From: a bacterium
GTDB lineage: Bacteria > Zixibacteria > MSB-5A5 > GN15 > FEB-12
DNA: 64,000 nt
Direction of reading: 5' to 3'
Assembly: GCA_020444475.1 (NCBI GenBank)
Contig: JAHLKV010000003.1
Coordinates: forward strand, 186,001-250,000
The notes below the pieces were generated by a model. It saw nothing but the letters and a program-made list of their open reading frames with translations. It ran no database searches and was not told where the DNA came from. This document shows positions 9,036-18,683 of the stretch, piece by piece (position 1 is the first letter of the stretch; each line of letters opens with the position of its first letter). The translations under genes and the position numbers were made by a program.

Positions 9036-10901
9036 ATGTTTGAAGCGCTTCGCAAGATGATCTTCCCGATCATCGTCATAACCCTGCTCTTTTTCGTCGC
9101 CATGATCGTCCTCGAGTGGGGACTCAGTTTCAGCAGCTCCGCCCAGTACGGTGACCCGAATGTCGTCGCGGTCGTCAACGGCGAAGAAATCGCCTGGAAC
9201 AACTTCTACAGTGTTTACAATAACCTCTACCAGCAGGAGTCCCAGAAGCGTGACGGCGATGTTCCGGATGACGTCGCCCGCCAACTGGAAGACCAGGCGT
9301 TCAACCAGATGCTCCACGACCACCTGCTCATGCAGCAGGTCCGCGCCAGGGAACTCGCGGTTTCCGACACCGAGCTCTTCTCGTACTTGCAGATGTCACC
9401 ACCGGCTTACGTGCAGAGCATTCCGGACTTCCAGACCGACGGCCGGTTCGACTACCAGAAGTACCTCGGCTTCATGCTCAATCCCCAGGCCGGTCCCTTC
9501 TGGGTACAGGTTGAGGCGCTCGCCCGTCAGGACGTGCTGAAGCTCAAAGTCCAGGAGATGGTGATCTCAGCGGCCGTCGTCACCGAAGACGAAGTTCGCC
9601 AGAGCTTCATCGCCAACAACGAAAAGGTTACGGTCGGCGCCGCCAACGCCGCCTACAACGACTTCATTCAGCCCCGCCCGACGTTTACCGACGAGCAGAT
9701 CCGCGCCGTCTACGACAGCAAACCCGAAGACTACCAGGTCGGTGAACGCCGCACGCTGAAAGTCGCCATGATCGAAAAGGTCGCTTCGGAGCAGGACGAA
9801 GAAACAGCCCGGCAGGAAATCCAGTCGATCTACGACTCCGTCACGGCCGGCGGTGATTTCGCCGAACTCGCCCGGGTGCGCTCCGAAGACACCCAGTCGG
9901 CCATCAACGGCGGCGATCTCGGCTGGTTCCCCGAAGGCCAGATGGTCGACGAGTTCAACTCGCGCGCCTTCTCCATGAAGGACGGTGAAGTCTCCGAACC
10001 GTTCCGGACCCAGTTCGGCTGGCACATCATCAAACATCACGGCTATCGAACCGACACCGAAGTTCCTCGCGGCAAGACCAAGGAAGAGAAAGTGCGCAAG
10101 GCCCACGTCTCGCACATCCTCCTCCGCATACAGCCGTCGCCCGAGACACTTGACAACGCCTACGCCGCCCTGACCCGCTTCCGCACGCTCGCGGCCGAAA
10201 GCGGCTTCGACCAGGCCGCGGCCGAGACCGGCATCGAGGTCAAGACGACCCAGCCCTTCCTCAAGGGCACCGGCGCTGACTTCCTCGGCCCGGACGCCGA
10301 GGCCAACGAGTTCGCCTTCAACCATGAAAAGGGCGACCTCAGCAGACTCCGCGACACCGAATCGGCCTTCTACATCGCCCAGGTCGGCGACATTCTCCCG
10401 GCCGGTCGGTCGCCGTTCGAGGACGTCAAGCAGCGCATCGAATCCGAGATGGTGCGTGACTCCGTCCGCCAGCGCTGCTGGGCCAAGGCAAAAGAAGTGC
10501 ATGACCTGGTTATCAACGAAGGGGTCACGCTGAAAGACGCCGCCTCCAAAGCCGGGGTCCCGTACACCAGCCAGGCACCGATCACCCGCCAGGGCTTCCT
10601 GACAGGAATCGGCCGCCAGCCCGAGGTTATCGGCGCCGCCTTCGGCCTGACCACCCCCGGCCAGATATCAGAGCCGATCGAATGGACCGCCGGCGGAACC
10701 GTGCTTGAGCTGATTCAGCGCGAATCGCCCGACCTCTCCACCTTCACGGAGAAGCGGGACTCGATCTACACCGCGATCAAGTCTGCAAAACAGCAGGAAT
10801 TGTACGCGCGCTGGTACCAGAAACTGGTCGAGGATTCCGAGATCATCAACAACCTCGAGCGCAACCGCAACCTGCAGGACGAGCAGCAGGCTTCGCTCTA
10901 G
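9036..10901 (+). CDS. PpiD/SurA-like periplasmic peptidyl-prolyl isomerase
   Basis: 621 residues. An N-terminal transmembrane anchor (about residues 9-33, PIIVITLLFFVAMIVLEWG) is followed by a SurA-like chaperone region with the Asn-rich segment AFNQMLHDHLLMQQ. A parvulin domain covers about residues 235-345, with its core GGDLGWFPEGQMV and FGWHIIK. A second, degenerate parvulin-like segment starts at KAHVSHILLRI. The family assists folding of proteins leaving the Sec translocon. AAGGAGA lies about nine bases before the ATG. The gene is divergent from the M23 gene across a 198-base gap and convergent with the small membrane gene at 10929. Confidence 0.9.
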   Translation: MFEALRKMIFPIIVITLLFFVAMIVLEWGLSFSSSAQYGDPNVVAVVNGEEIAWNNFYSVYNNLYQQESQKRDGDVPDDVARQLEDQAFNQMLHDHLLMQQVRARELAVSDTELFSYLQMSPPAYVQSIPDFQTDGRFDYQKYLGFMLNPQAGPFWVQVEALARQDVLKLKVQEMVISAAVVTEDEVRQSFIANNEKVTVGAANAAYNDFIQPRPTFTDEQIRAVYDSKPEDYQVGERRTLKVAMIEKVASEQDEETARQEIQSIYDSVTAGGDFAELARVRSEDTQSAINGGDLGWFPEGQMVDEFNSRAFSMKDGEVSEPFRTQFGWHIIKHHGYRTDTEVPRGKTKEEKVRKAHVSHILLRIQPSPETLDNAYAALTRFRTLAAESGFDQAAAETGIEVKTTQPFLKGTGADFLGPDAEANEFAFNHEKGDLSRLRDTESAFYIAQVGDILPAGRSPFEDVKQRIESEMVRDSVRQRCWAKAKEVHDLVINEGVTLKDAASKAGVPYTSQAPITRQGFLTGIGRQPEVIGAAFGLTTPGQISEPIEWTAGGTVLELIQRESPDLSTFTEKRDSIYTAIKSAKQQELYARWYQKLVEDSEIINNLERNRNLQDEQQASL

Positions 10902-10928
10902 GCCGCTTTCTGAAAGAATCGATCTGAA

Positions 10929-11186
10929 CTACGGCGCTTCCGCTTCGGCGGGAGCGCCTTTTCTATTGAGTACCATCCTGGCAAGAGCCGCCGCACACCA
11001 GACCCCTTCCAGAATCACGAACGGAATCGAGTCACCCACCCACGCATACCAGCACGCCATCCCGGCGCCGATGATATTCATCAACAGATACGCCGAATGC
11101 CGCTCCGAAACTCTGCCGACCAGATTCAGCAGAAACGCCAGCAGGATCAACCCGACACCAACCGAACCGATAACTTCACTCGACAT
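10929..11186 (-). CDS. Small membrane protein of the CBU_0592 type
   Basis: 85 residues with three predicted helices: SVGVGLILLAFLLNL, AYLLMNIIGAGMACWYAW, and IPFVILEGVWCAAALARM. The arrangement and the ILEGVW segment match a widespread three-helix family of unknown function (CBU_0592-like). The ATG at 11186 is preceded by GGGAGCAGGTGC. It is convergent with the PpiD-like gene, with 27 bases between the stops. The function is not established in the family. Confidence 0.7.
   Translation of the reverse strand: MSSEVIGSVGVGLILLAFLLNLVGRVSERHSAYLLMNIIGAGMACWYAWVGDSIPFVILEGVWCAAALARMVLNRKGAPAEAEAP
10933..10962 (+). terminator. Candidate terminator of the PpiD-like gene
   Basis: GGCGCTTCC pairs with GGGAGCGCC (one G-T pair) across an 8-base loop and is followed by TTTT. 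It overlaps the 3' end of the convergent small membrane protein gene (codons for GAPAEAEAP), so one sequence serves both units. Confidence 0.5.
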
Positions 11187-11290
11187 GCACCTGCTCCCTC
11201 ACCGGACACACTCCGGCATACTCGTGGACCACTGATTGGGATTAGTATACGATTGATTGAAGAAGAATGTAACTGCGGACCGGGCCGGAC

Positions 11291-12082
11291 TCAGCCGACT
11301 TCCCGCCCCCGCACCTGCAGGGCGGCATACAGCGCCTGCTTGCGGCGAAACTCGCGAACTTCGTCGATATCCAGTGTCGCGATCAGAATCCGCTTGCGCT
11401 GCTCCCCGACCATCTCGACCTGCGTCAGCACCCCCCACGGCGCCGCAATCATCGACCGCCCCTGCAACGACTTTCCGAATATCTCCCCCACCCCGCACAC
11501 TTTCACGACGTACGAACCGGACTCCCGCGCCCCCGACAGGAAATACTCCTCGTCGCGCTTCCGCTTCTGACCGGCGGTGTCATCGGGACGAAACATCGAG
11601 GTCGTCGGAATGAATATCACATCCGCTCCCCGCGCTGCCGCCGAAGCGTACGCCTGCGGATAGAACACGTCGGCGCAAATCAGAATCGCGACGATCGTTC
11701 CCTCGATATTGAACACCACCGACTCCCGGCCGGGCGTGATCCCCTGCCGAAGTTCGCTGTCAACCGGATATTGCTTGCGATAACGCCCCAGCACATTCCC
11801 CCGGTTGATCAGATAGCTGCTGTTGTAAAGACAGTCACCGTCGGGCTCCACCACCGATCCGGCAATAAGACAGGTTGACAGATCGGCGGACAACCGGGAC
11901 AGGGCGTTGAGATGATCGCGCGTGCGCAAAGCGGCCCGATGATAGTCCGTGTCGTCGGGACCAAACAGACAATACTCCGGAAGACAGACGAAATCCGGAC
12001 GTTGCTTGAAGATGTATATCTTTTCTTCCAGCGAAGGCAGCTTGCCCACCTCGGACTGGACCGCCACTACTTTGACCAGCAT
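11291..12082 (-). CDS. Carbon-nitrogen hydrolase (nitrilase superfamily)
   Basis: 263 residues, a single CN-hydrolase domain. The catalytic Glu-Lys-Cys triad is visible: E36 in CLPEYCLF, K103 in RYRKQYP, and C136 in LICADVFYP. These enzymes hydrolyse amides, nitriles or carbamoyl groups through a cysteine thioester. I cannot name the substrate; the length and single domain fit omega-amidase- or carbamoylputrescine-amidase-like branches. It follows the ETF-QO gene on the same strand, but a strong terminator at 12160-12192 lies between them, so it probably has its own promoter. Confidence 0.9.
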   Translation of the reverse strand: MLVKVVAVQSEVGKLPSLEEKIYIFKQRPDFVCLPEYCLFGPDDTDYHRAALRTRDHLNALSRLSADLSTCLIAGSVVEPDGDCLYNSSYLINRGNVLGRYRKQYPVDSELRQGITPGRESVVFNIEGTIVAILICADVFYPQAYASAAARGADVIFIPTTSMFRPDDTAGQKRKRDEEYFLSGARESGSYVVKVCGVGEIFGKSLQGRSMIAAPWGVLTQVEMVGEQRKRILIATLDIDEVREFRRKQALYAALQVRGREVG

Positions 12083-12159
12083 CTACGGTTCCTTGCGCGT
12101 CGTGTACTCTTAATACGCTCGAACCATTCTGTTGTTCACAACAACCGTACGCCGCCGAC

Positions 12160-12192
12160 AAAAAAAGGTCGACCGGATCACTCCGGTCGACC
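12160..12192 (-). terminator. Rho-independent terminator of the ETF-QO gene
   Basis: Perfect 11-bp stem GGTCGACCGGA (12167-12177) with 12182-12192 and a TCAC loop. On the minus strand it is followed by seven T residues (12166-12160). It lies about 30 bases past the ETF-QO stop. Confidence 0.9.
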
Positions 12193-12220
12193 GCAAACTC
12201 TGCGCTGTGGCGCCAAATCA

Positions 12221-13897
12221 CTACATATTCGTGTAGTTCGGTCCTTCCCCACCCTGTGGCGTCACCCACCGAATGATATTGTACGGGTCGGCGATATCAC
12301 ACGTCTTGCAGTGGACGCAGTTCGAGGGCGTCAGCTCCAGTTTCTGCTTCCCCTCGCGATTTTCGTCGTCGACCATGTTGTAGACCGACGCCGGGCAGAA
12401 GTGCTGACACGGATTGCCATACTCCTCGGTACACCGGTTGTTGCAGATGTCATAGTCGGCGATCTGAAGATGCGACGGCTGATGCTCCTCGTGCATCGTC
12501 CCCGACTTGTACACATCGGTCACTTTGTCGAACAGGTACTTGTTGTCGAACTTGACCGTCTGCTTCTCCGGGTCATGCCCGAACCGATTCCGGTACTCGT
12601 CGATCTTCAATACGTACGTGTGGTCCGGTTTATGCTCGCGACGTTCAAACAGGCCGTTGCCGCTGGTCACCATCTGCACCGCGCCGTGGAACAACCCGGC
12701 AAACAGACCACCGTCGAATCCCGCATGGAAATTCCGGTTGTTGTACAGCTCCTCGCGGGCCCAGCTCTTGTCGAACCGTTCCTGATACGCAGCCAGCCGC
12801 TGACCCGAAAAGTCACCCGCCCGAATGCAGTCAACCAGTGTCTCGGCGGCCATGATTCCGCCCTTGATCGCCAGGTGCACGCCTTTCAGCCGTGCCGGGT
12901 TCAGCATCCCGGCGCTGTCGCCGCAGAGCATCAGACCCGGATACGTCAGCTTCGGCATCGAATAGTAGCCATTGTCGGGAATTGCCTTGGCGCCATAGTG
13001 CAAGAGCGTGCCGCCATCGAGAATCTTCTTCACCAGCGGATGCGTCTTATAGCGCTGGAATTTCATGTGCGGGTCATTGGTCGGATCGGGAGAGTTCAGC
13101 CCCACCGCCAGGCCGATCGACACCATCGTGTCGCTCATGCCGTAGATCCAGGCGCCGCCGTACTCGTGCGACGGCTGCGGCCAGCCGATCGTATGTATGA
13201 CCTCACCGGCCTTGATCCGACCCGCCGGCACCTCCCAGACTTCCTTCACACCCGTCAGGTACGCCTGCGGCACCGAGTCGGCAATCAGCTCCGGAATCTT
13301 CTCGAACGCCATCCGGGTCAGCGACCCGCGCACGCCCTCGCAGAGGATCGTCACCTTCGCCCTGATGACAGAGCCGGGCTCGAAATTGGAACGCGGCGAG
13401 CCGTCCTTGTCGCGCCCCATGTCAACCGTCTGGACACCGGTCACCGCCCCGTCTTCGACTATCAGGTCATACCCGGCCAGCCCGGCGAATATGTCGATCC
13501 CCGCCGCTTCAACCTGCTCGGCCAGCCAGCCGGACAGCTTGTTGAGTGAGATGATTTCGTTGCCGTGGTTCTGGACCGGAGGCGGCATGAACGGAAACTT
13601 GAATGAACCGCCCCTGGTGAGGTAGTAGAACGAATCGCCGGAGACCTCGGCCTCGATCGGCGCTCCCTTCTCCTTGTAATCGGGGATCAACTCGGCCAGA
13701 CCGCGAGGGTCCATCACCGCACCGGACAAAGCATGACCGCCGACATACGACGCTTTTTCCATCACGATGACTTCGGGCATCTCCAGTGAGTCATCGGCGG
13801 CAATCGTCGTCGCCAGCTTGTACGCCGTCGCCAGACCGGCCGGTCCGGCGCCAACAATGAGTATATCTGTCTCGAGGATTTCGCGCTCTATATCCAT
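12221..13897 (-). CDS. Electron transfer flavoprotein-ubiquinone oxidoreductase
   Basis: 558 residues. ETF-QO passes electrons from electron transfer flavoprotein to the membrane quinone pool, mainly from acyl-CoA and amino-acid dehydrogenation. The N-terminal FAD site DILIVGAGPAGLATAY lies at about 11-26. The C-terminal 4Fe-4S ferredoxin-like domain contains CPASVYNMV and NCVHCKTCDIADP, and the C-terminal segment WVTPQGGEGPNY is typical. The start MDIEREILE was chosen because GGTGGGTGT lies just upstream; an in-frame start 33 bases earlier is possible. No etfA/etfB is in the window, so the partner must be encoded elsewhere. Confidence 0.93.
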   Translation of the reverse strand: MDIEREILETDILIVGAGPAGLATAYKLATTIAADDSLEMPEVIVMEKASYVGGHALSGAVMDPRGLAELIPDYKEKGAPIEAEVSGDSFYYLTRGGSFKFPFMPPPVQNHGNEIISLNKLSGWLAEQVEAAGIDIFAGLAGYDLIVEDGAVTGVQTVDMGRDKDGSPRSNFEPGSVIRAKVTILCEGVRGSLTRMAFEKIPELIADSVPQAYLTGVKEVWEVPAGRIKAGEVIHTIGWPQPSHEYGGAWIYGMSDTMVSIGLAVGLNSPDPTNDPHMKFQRYKTHPLVKKILDGGTLLHYGAKAIPDNGYYSMPKLTYPGLMLCGDSAGMLNPARLKGVHLAIKGGIMAAETLVDCIRAGDFSGQRLAAYQERFDKSWAREELYNNRNFHAGFDGGLFAGLFHGAVQMVTSGNGLFERREHKPDHTYVLKIDEYRNRFGHDPEKQTVKFDNKYLFDKVTDVYKSGTMHEEHQPSHLQIADYDICNNRCTEEYGNPCQHFCPASVYNMVDDENREGKQKLELTPSNCVHCKTCDIADPYNIIRWVTPQGGEGPNYTNM

Positions 13898-13989
13898 ACA
13901 CCCACCTTTCGCCAAAGACGGCTCTTGCAAGTTTTACGGAATATAGGACGCGCGCTGCCGGGAGAAAAGGATTTTACAAAGCAGCCCGA

Positions 13990-14445
13990 TCAGCGAGCGG
14001 CTGTGGGCTGCTTGGAATTGTGATTGCGATTCGGACGACGGTTGTGACGGTCGTTATCACGATCATCCTCCTCCCGGGTTCCGTTCGGACTGATCTGCAA
14101 CATCAACGAGATACTTTTCTTGTCGCAGCCGACCGTGACCAGGCGCGCCGACTGGATGATGGGACGACGCAGCAGCGTATGATCCTCAACCATCATCTCG
14201 ATCAGCTCGTGGCGCACCGGCAGGCGCTCGTCGAGACCGTGCTTGTCGAACGACGGTGACAGCACGTTGAGAAAATGACGCGGGTCGATGTGTTTGATCA
14301 GTTTGTCGATCTCGTTGAACGTGAGCGGCTGCTGTTCGATATCGCGTATCTCCAGCAGAATCCCGGCGTCCTCAATGAATTTCTTCGTCTCTGCACACAG
14401 AGCGTCATCGCCGTATGTCAGAAACTTCGCACGTTTGGGTGGCAT
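13990..14445 (-). CDS. ArsC/Spx-family thioredoxin-fold protein
   Basis: 151 residues. The first 115 match the ArsC/Spx/YffB fold: KFLTYGDDALCAETKKFIED places a single cysteine near residue 17. IRDIEQQPLTFNEIDKLIKHID and HFLNVLSPSF follow, then RRPII, the usual family segment around the conserved Arg. Arsenate reductases and Spx-like regulators share this fold, and one cysteine alone does not decide between them. The last 30 residues are an unusual hydrophilic tail rich in Asp, Arg and Asn. The start has AAGGAGGTG upstream. It lies 93 bases from the ETF-QO gene on the same strand. Confidence 0.75.
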   Translation of the reverse strand: MPPKRAKFLTYGDDALCAETKKFIEDAGILLEIRDIEQQPLTFNEIDKLIKHIDPRHFLNVLSPSFDKHGLDERLPVRHELIEMMVEDHTLLRRPIIQSARLVTVGCDKKSISLMLQISPNGTREEDDRDNDRHNRRPNRNHNSKQPTAAR

Positions 14446-14672
14446 GACACCAACACCTCCTTGTAACCGTAGGCATAAGCTGTGACAAAACCCCGAAGCG
14501 TAAACCAGCCCGAGAACAAGTTGTGAACCCTGGGACACGCCCGGATCCGGGTCCGAATGGGATCGCCGGCCAGAACAATCGACTCCCAGCAACGAGGTGG
14601 GACCATCGAGTCACCATAGAAACGGACCGGCGACTGTTTTGTCAACTATTAAAACGTTTGTATGAACCTGCC

Positions 14673-15137
14673 TCAATCGCTCCATCGCACCGGCACCGTC
14701 ACGTCGTTCAGTCGAAGATATGTGATCAATTGGCCGCGATGATGGATCTGATGTTCTATCATCGCCTGTATCACCCACTCCGTCGTCACGGTCTTGTCTG
14801 TGCCGGGGAATCCGATCGACTTATCGAGATCGCTTTCGCTCAGCGACTCAATAAGAGTATCGGTGAATTGAAAAACGAGCTTGAGGCCCTTTCCATTCTT
14901 TGTAACACTTTCATCCGAATTTAGTTTCGGATTATCCAATTCGATGGCACGGTTTCGAACGATATCACGGGCCATCTCATTCTCACAATCAGCCAGATGA
15001 TACACCACTTCGGAACAGGTCAACTGCCCCGGCGATGCCCGATACGAAGACAACCGCTCCGGGATCGCCTCCACCAGACGCACGGTGTAGGCGTCCATGC
15101 GGCGCTTCCAGCTCAGCAACATCGCCAGACGATTCAT
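14673..15137 (-). CDS. DinB-family putative metal-dependent protein
   Basis: 154 residues forming one four-helix DinB/YfiT domain. The likely metal ligands are in VVYHLADCENEMAR and in the C-terminal motif EHQIHHRGQLITYLRL. The family includes thiol S-transferases (bacillithiol, mycothiol) and damage-inducible proteins; the substrate here is unknown. It starts seven bases after the O-methyltransferase stop, with GAGGCGAAG before the ATG, so it is the last gene of a Rieske / methyltransferase / DinB operon. Confidence 0.85.
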   Translation of the reverse strand: MNRLAMLLSWKRRMDAYTVRLVEAIPERLSSYRASPGQLTCSEVVYHLADCENEMARDIVRNRAIELDNPKLNSDESVTKNGKGLKLVFQFTDTLIESLSESDLDKSIGFPGTDKTVTTEWVIQAMIEHQIHHRGQLITYLRLNDVTVPVRWSD

Positions 15138-15144
15138 CTTCGCC

Positions 15145-15762
15145 TCACATCCGCAGGGCGATGGAAATTCCGTCCCGAACCGGCATAATCGTCGTAAAAA
15201 ACCGACTGTCCTGATAAAGGTTCCGCGTGAACTCGACAATCGCTTCGGTCGTCTCATCCCGCTTGCGCTCGGCCACCCGGCCGCTCCACACCACATTGTC
15301 GGTGATGAACAGCCCGCCCCGGCGAAGCTTCGGGGCCACCAGATCGATCGTCTCCGGATATCCCTTCTTGTCGATATCATTGAGGATGATATCGAACGGC
15401 CCGTCGAGCTTGTCGATGATCTTCCGCGAGTCGCCGACTTTGAAATCGAACTGACTCTGCAAACCGGCTCGCTTGAAGTAGTCGAAAGCGCGACGTTTGT
15501 TCGCTTTGTCGCCATCGGTCATAGTGATATGCCCCTTGCTCTTCATCGCTAGCGAAAACCAGAAGGCACTATAGCCATAACCGGAACCCATCTCCAGCAC
15601 CCGCCTCGCTTTGGTCGCTATCGCCATCTGATACAGGAAGCGACCGACCAGCGGACCGATAATCGGAAAACCGTTTTCTTCGGCGTAGGACTCCATCTCA
15701 CGAAGCACCGGGTCGCGCTCCGGCGTCACCTGGTGCAAGTACTTTTCAATCTTCGAAGGCAT
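15145..15762 (-). CDS. Class I SAM-dependent O-methyltransferase
   Basis: 205 residues of the caffeoyl-CoA/catechol O-methyltransferase type. The SAM-binding motif I is RRVLEMGSGYGYSAFW (about residues 53-68). The metal-binding acidic motif DIILNDIDKKGYPE and the downstream GGLFITDNVVWSGRV are typical of family 3 O-methyltransferases. The substrate is not predictable. It sits 14 bases after the Rieske gene and 7 bases before the DinB gene, so all three are likely one transcript. Confidence 0.9.
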   Translation of the reverse strand: MPSKIEKYLHQVTPERDPVLREMESYAEENGFPIIGPLVGRFLYQMAIATKARRVLEMGSGYGYSAFWFSLAMKSKGHITMTDGDKANKRRAFDYFKRAGLQSQFDFKVGDSRKIIDKLDGPFDIILNDIDKKGYPETIDLVAPKLRRGGLFITDNVVWSGRVAERKRDETTEAIVEFTRNLYQDSRFFTTIMPVRDGISIALRM

Positions 15763-15776
15763 GTAACTCCTGTCTG

Positions 15777-16079
15777 CTAGAGCAGTACGTAGACGTCGTC
15801 ACCGTCGATTTCGACCTCATATCTCTTCAGTCGAAAGCCGGGATTACTGAGACACTCGCCGGACTTCAGATCATACCGCCAGCCGTGCCACGAGCAGGTC
15901 AGGACCCCGTTCTCGACTCCCCCCTTGGCCAGCGACGCACGCATGTGCGCACACTCTGACTGGATGCCGATGATTGTCCCGTTGTCGTTAACGACAGCTA
16001 CGCGACGGGCGAGGATCTGCTTTTCGATCATGGCCCCCGGCGGCAGGTCCGCCAGCTTCGCCATCCTGATCCTGCGCAC
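15777..16079 (-). CDS. Rieske-type [2Fe-2S] ferredoxin
   Basis: 100 residues, one Rieske domain. The cluster ligands are C43/H45 in ECAHMRA and C62/H65 in CSWHGWRYD, the standard CxH...CxxH pattern. Such small soluble Rieske proteins carry electrons for oxygenases or act in nitrite-reductase-like systems. Here there is no oxygenase next to it; the partner could be encoded elsewhere. Translation probably begins at the GTG at 16079 (AAAGGAG upstream); the ATG five codons later is an alternative. It is the first gene of the operon ending with DinB. Confidence 0.9.
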   Translation of the reverse strand: MRRIRMAKLADLPPGAMIEKQILARRVAVVNDNGTIIGIQSECAHMRASLAKGGVENGVLTCSWHGWRYDLKSGECLSNPGFRLKRYEVEIDGDDVYVLL

Positions 16080-16241
16080 GTGTGCTCCTTTAATTCGCCC
16101 CGCGTCCTGACGCCCTATGCCCCGGGTCGCTCAGGTGCGTTGTGCCCGCTGCGGCTAACGCCGCCGGCACCGCACTAAGAATGTCGTGAAGACAAGTACC
16201 TCGAAACTGTGTCCGTAGACAAATTGGATAGTTCGAAGGTT

Positions 16242-16267
16242 GCGTGGTCAGCAGCACCTGACCACGC
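16242..16267. repeat. 10-bp perfect inverted repeat between ccmF and the Rieske operon
   Basis: GCGTGGTCAG pairs perfectly with CTGACCACGC across six bases. It lies about 95 bases past the ccmF stop and has no T-run on either strand. It could be a weak terminator of ccmF or an operator for the Rieske operon. I see nothing else in 16080-16359. Confidence 0.35.
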
Positions 16268-16359
16268 TCCAAACAAATAAGATTGTTGAGAGAATGCAAT
16301 ATAATTCTGAATCGGCGGCCGCCGAATTGTCCGGCGGGCGCGATTCCTGCGACGAAGAC

Positions 16360-18615
16360 CTACGCGACGTCGCGGGCAGCCGGTACCATCGTCTCGTCCG
16401 AAACCGTGGTCTCGTCGATCGATGATTCCCGTTTCTTGCGACGGCGACGCTCGATCATGCTCATCCCGCCTCCACCGAACGCGACAATCGTACCCAGCCA
16501 GAATAAGACAATCCACGGCTTCTCGGAAACATCAACCGTCAGGATGGCCGCTGCCGCCTGTCCGCCGTGCGGAACGAACTCACCGTGGAACTGAAGCATC
16601 ACGCCGCCGTTGTCCGGATCGACCCCGCTTATGTGAACGCTGCCGCGACCGTCATCAAACGACGCTACAACCGGCGTCACCTCTTTGTTCGACACCTTCA
16701 GAGTCGGCGCCACCTCTTCGCTATAGTCACCGCGTGAAATCGTCAGCTTCGCAGCCGCCACCATGTCAGACATCTGGTCCCCGCCGTGAGCGCCGCTGAC
16801 ATCGAATTCGTGAAACGTCACCGTATACTCACCAATTGTGCCCGACTCTTCCTTGGCCAGCGCCAGCTGCCCCGGCCCCTTGATATCGGGCCGCTCCATC
16901 GACATCGGCGACAGGTACAGGTCGTGACTCAAATAGTTCTGCACGAACGGCTTCTTCATCACGCCCTCCTGGTTTTTCGGAAACTCATGCGGCAGGTTGG
17001 CGACAAATATCCCATGCCCGTCGTCAACTTCGACGTGGCAGTCAAACCCTTTCGGCGTGTCGACCATGTCGACAAACCGCAGCCGGTAGTCCATCACCTG
17101 CACCCACTCGTTTTGCTTCATCGTGACCACCTCCGAGCGGGCGAACCCGGCCGAAGTCGCCGCGCCGATCAGCGCCAGCGCCAGTCCGACATGCGACAGG
17201 TAACCGGGCTGCGAGACGGGATTGCGAAGCGACAGGATGTATACCCAGGAATTGCTAACCAGAGCCCACGCCCCGAACCCGAACAGCAGCAGATACTGCC
17301 ACTGATACGTGTATCCGGTGATCAGCAACGCGCCGACCACGACCGAGAACGCAATCGCCCCGACCACCAGCAGGGTCGGCTTCGCCACCCCCTTATTCCA
17401 CCGGTACGCCGGGAACAGCGAGATCAGCAGCAGAATCGCAATGCCGATCGGCGTCATCATATTGAAATAGTAATCTTGTCCCACATTCGACGGGTTTTCC
17501 GCCAGGCGGGTCAGCAGCGGCGACGACGTCCCGGCCAGCACCAGCACTGCGCCCAGCGAGAGGACCAATACCCCCAGCGTCACCAGGTACGCGCGGGAGT
17601 TGACCGTCGAGAAAGACTTCTCGGGCTTGATATCACGCCAGCGCCACACGACAAACGCCGTTCCCATAATCACGAAAAACAGCAGTCCACCGACCAGGAA
17701 CTGATTGATGCCGAGATCGACAAACGAATGCACGGAGAAATCCGCCAGCACTCCGGAGCGGGTCAAAAACGTCCCGTACAGCACCGCCCAGAACGACAGG
17801 CAGACCGTTATCAGCGAGAAGCGAAGCAGCCCCCGCCGCTGTCGTTTGATAAACAACGCATGCACCTGCGCGGTGAGAAACAGCCACGGAATGAGCGAGG
17901 AGTTTTCGACCGGATCCCAGGCCCAGAAACCGCCCCAGCCAAGCGTCTCGTACGCCCAGTAGCCGCCCATCACCAGCGCCACTCCGAGTCCGCTCCACGC
18001 GAACAACGTCCACCGACGAGCCGCCTCTGACCAGGTATGATAATTCCGCTCGATCAGCCCGGTCATCGCAAACGCAAACGGGAACACCGCCCCGGCAAAG
18101 CCGAGGAACATCACGGGCGGATGAATCGTCATCCAGTAATTCTGCAGAAGCGGGTTCAACCCGGACCCTTCGACCCGCCAGACCGGCATCAACTCGAACG
18201 GAGATTTTTTCAGGAGAATGAGAAGAATCGAAAGAATGAACAGGTTCACGAATACCATATTGCCGCGCTCGAACCCCCGCGCGGTCCGCATCATCACCAG
18301 ACCCATGACACCGGTAAAAAATATCCACAGCAGGAACGTCCCCTCCTGGCCACCCCACAACGACGACCAGAGATAGTACACCGGCATGTCCGTCGAGGAG
18401 TACTGGAAGACATACTTGACCGTGAAATCGTGGGTCAGGATCAGGTAGAGCAGGGTGATCATCGCCAGCGCGACAAATCCGGTCGCCAGCTGGAAAAACC
18501 GACGCCCCAGCACGAGCACATCATCGCGCCCCCGCCACGCCAGGAAATAGGCGACTAACGAACAAACGGCACAGCCGAACGCTGCTACGATAAAGAAATC
18601 ACCCAGATACGGCAT
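16360..18615 (-). CDS. ccmF: Cytochrome c-type biogenesis protein CcmF (heme lyase subunit)
   Basis: 751 residues with many transmembrane helices. CcmF is the integral membrane component that ligates heme to apocytochrome c in the System I pathway. The signature WWD-type loop is WGGFWAWDPVENSSLIPW (about residues 229-246). The conserved histidine segment TIHPPVMFLGFAG and the GGQEGTFLLWIFF loop are also present. The C-terminal part has a large periplasmic domain and a last helix (PWIVLFWLGTIVAFGGGGMSM). The length is somewhat above the usual 640-660 residues, mostly through the C-terminal domain. No other ccm gene is in the window. It starts 68 bases after ispH and may be transcribed with it. 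Confidence 0.95.
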   Translation of the reverse strand: MPYLGDFFIVAAFGCAVCSLVAYFLAWRGRDDVLVLGRRFFQLATGFVALAMITLLYLILTHDFTVKYVFQYSSTDMPVYYLWSSLWGGQEGTFLLWIFFTGVMGLVMMRTARGFERGNMVFVNLFILSILLILLKKSPFELMPVWRVEGSGLNPLLQNYWMTIHPPVMFLGFAGAVFPFAFAMTGLIERNYHTWSEAARRWTLFAWSGLGVALVMGGYWAYETLGWGGFWAWDPVENSSLIPWLFLTAQVHALFIKRQRRGLLRFSLITVCLSFWAVLYGTFLTRSGVLADFSVHSFVDLGINQFLVGGLLFFVIMGTAFVVWRWRDIKPEKSFSTVNSRAYLVTLGVLVLSLGAVLVLAGTSSPLLTRLAENPSNVGQDYYFNMMTPIGIAILLLISLFPAYRWNKGVAKPTLLVVGAIAFSVVVGALLITGYTYQWQYLLLFGFGAWALVSNSWVYILSLRNPVSQPGYLSHVGLALALIGAATSAGFARSEVVTMKQNEWVQVMDYRLRFVDMVDTPKGFDCHVEVDDGHGIFVANLPHEFPKNQEGVMKKPFVQNYLSHDLYLSPMSMERPDIKGPGQLALAKEESGTIGEYTVTFHEFDVSGAHGGDQMSDMVAAAKLTISRGDYSEEVAPTLKVSNKEVTPVVASFDDGRGSVHISGVDPDNGGVMLQFHGEFVPHGGQAAAAILTVDVSEKPWIVLFWLGTIVAFGGGGMSMIERRRRKKRESSIDETTVSDETMVPAARDVA

Positions 18616-18683
18616 ATGACCTCACTCCCTTGTGGTGCTCATCCTGTAAATCCGCCCGGAGATTTCGTGAGAGATTCGCCGCC

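Noticed and set aside
11912-13549. 545-codon plus-strand frame antisense to the ETF-QO gene
   Set aside because: The minus-strand FAD and Fe-S motifs are full-length and conserved; the antisense product has no domain.
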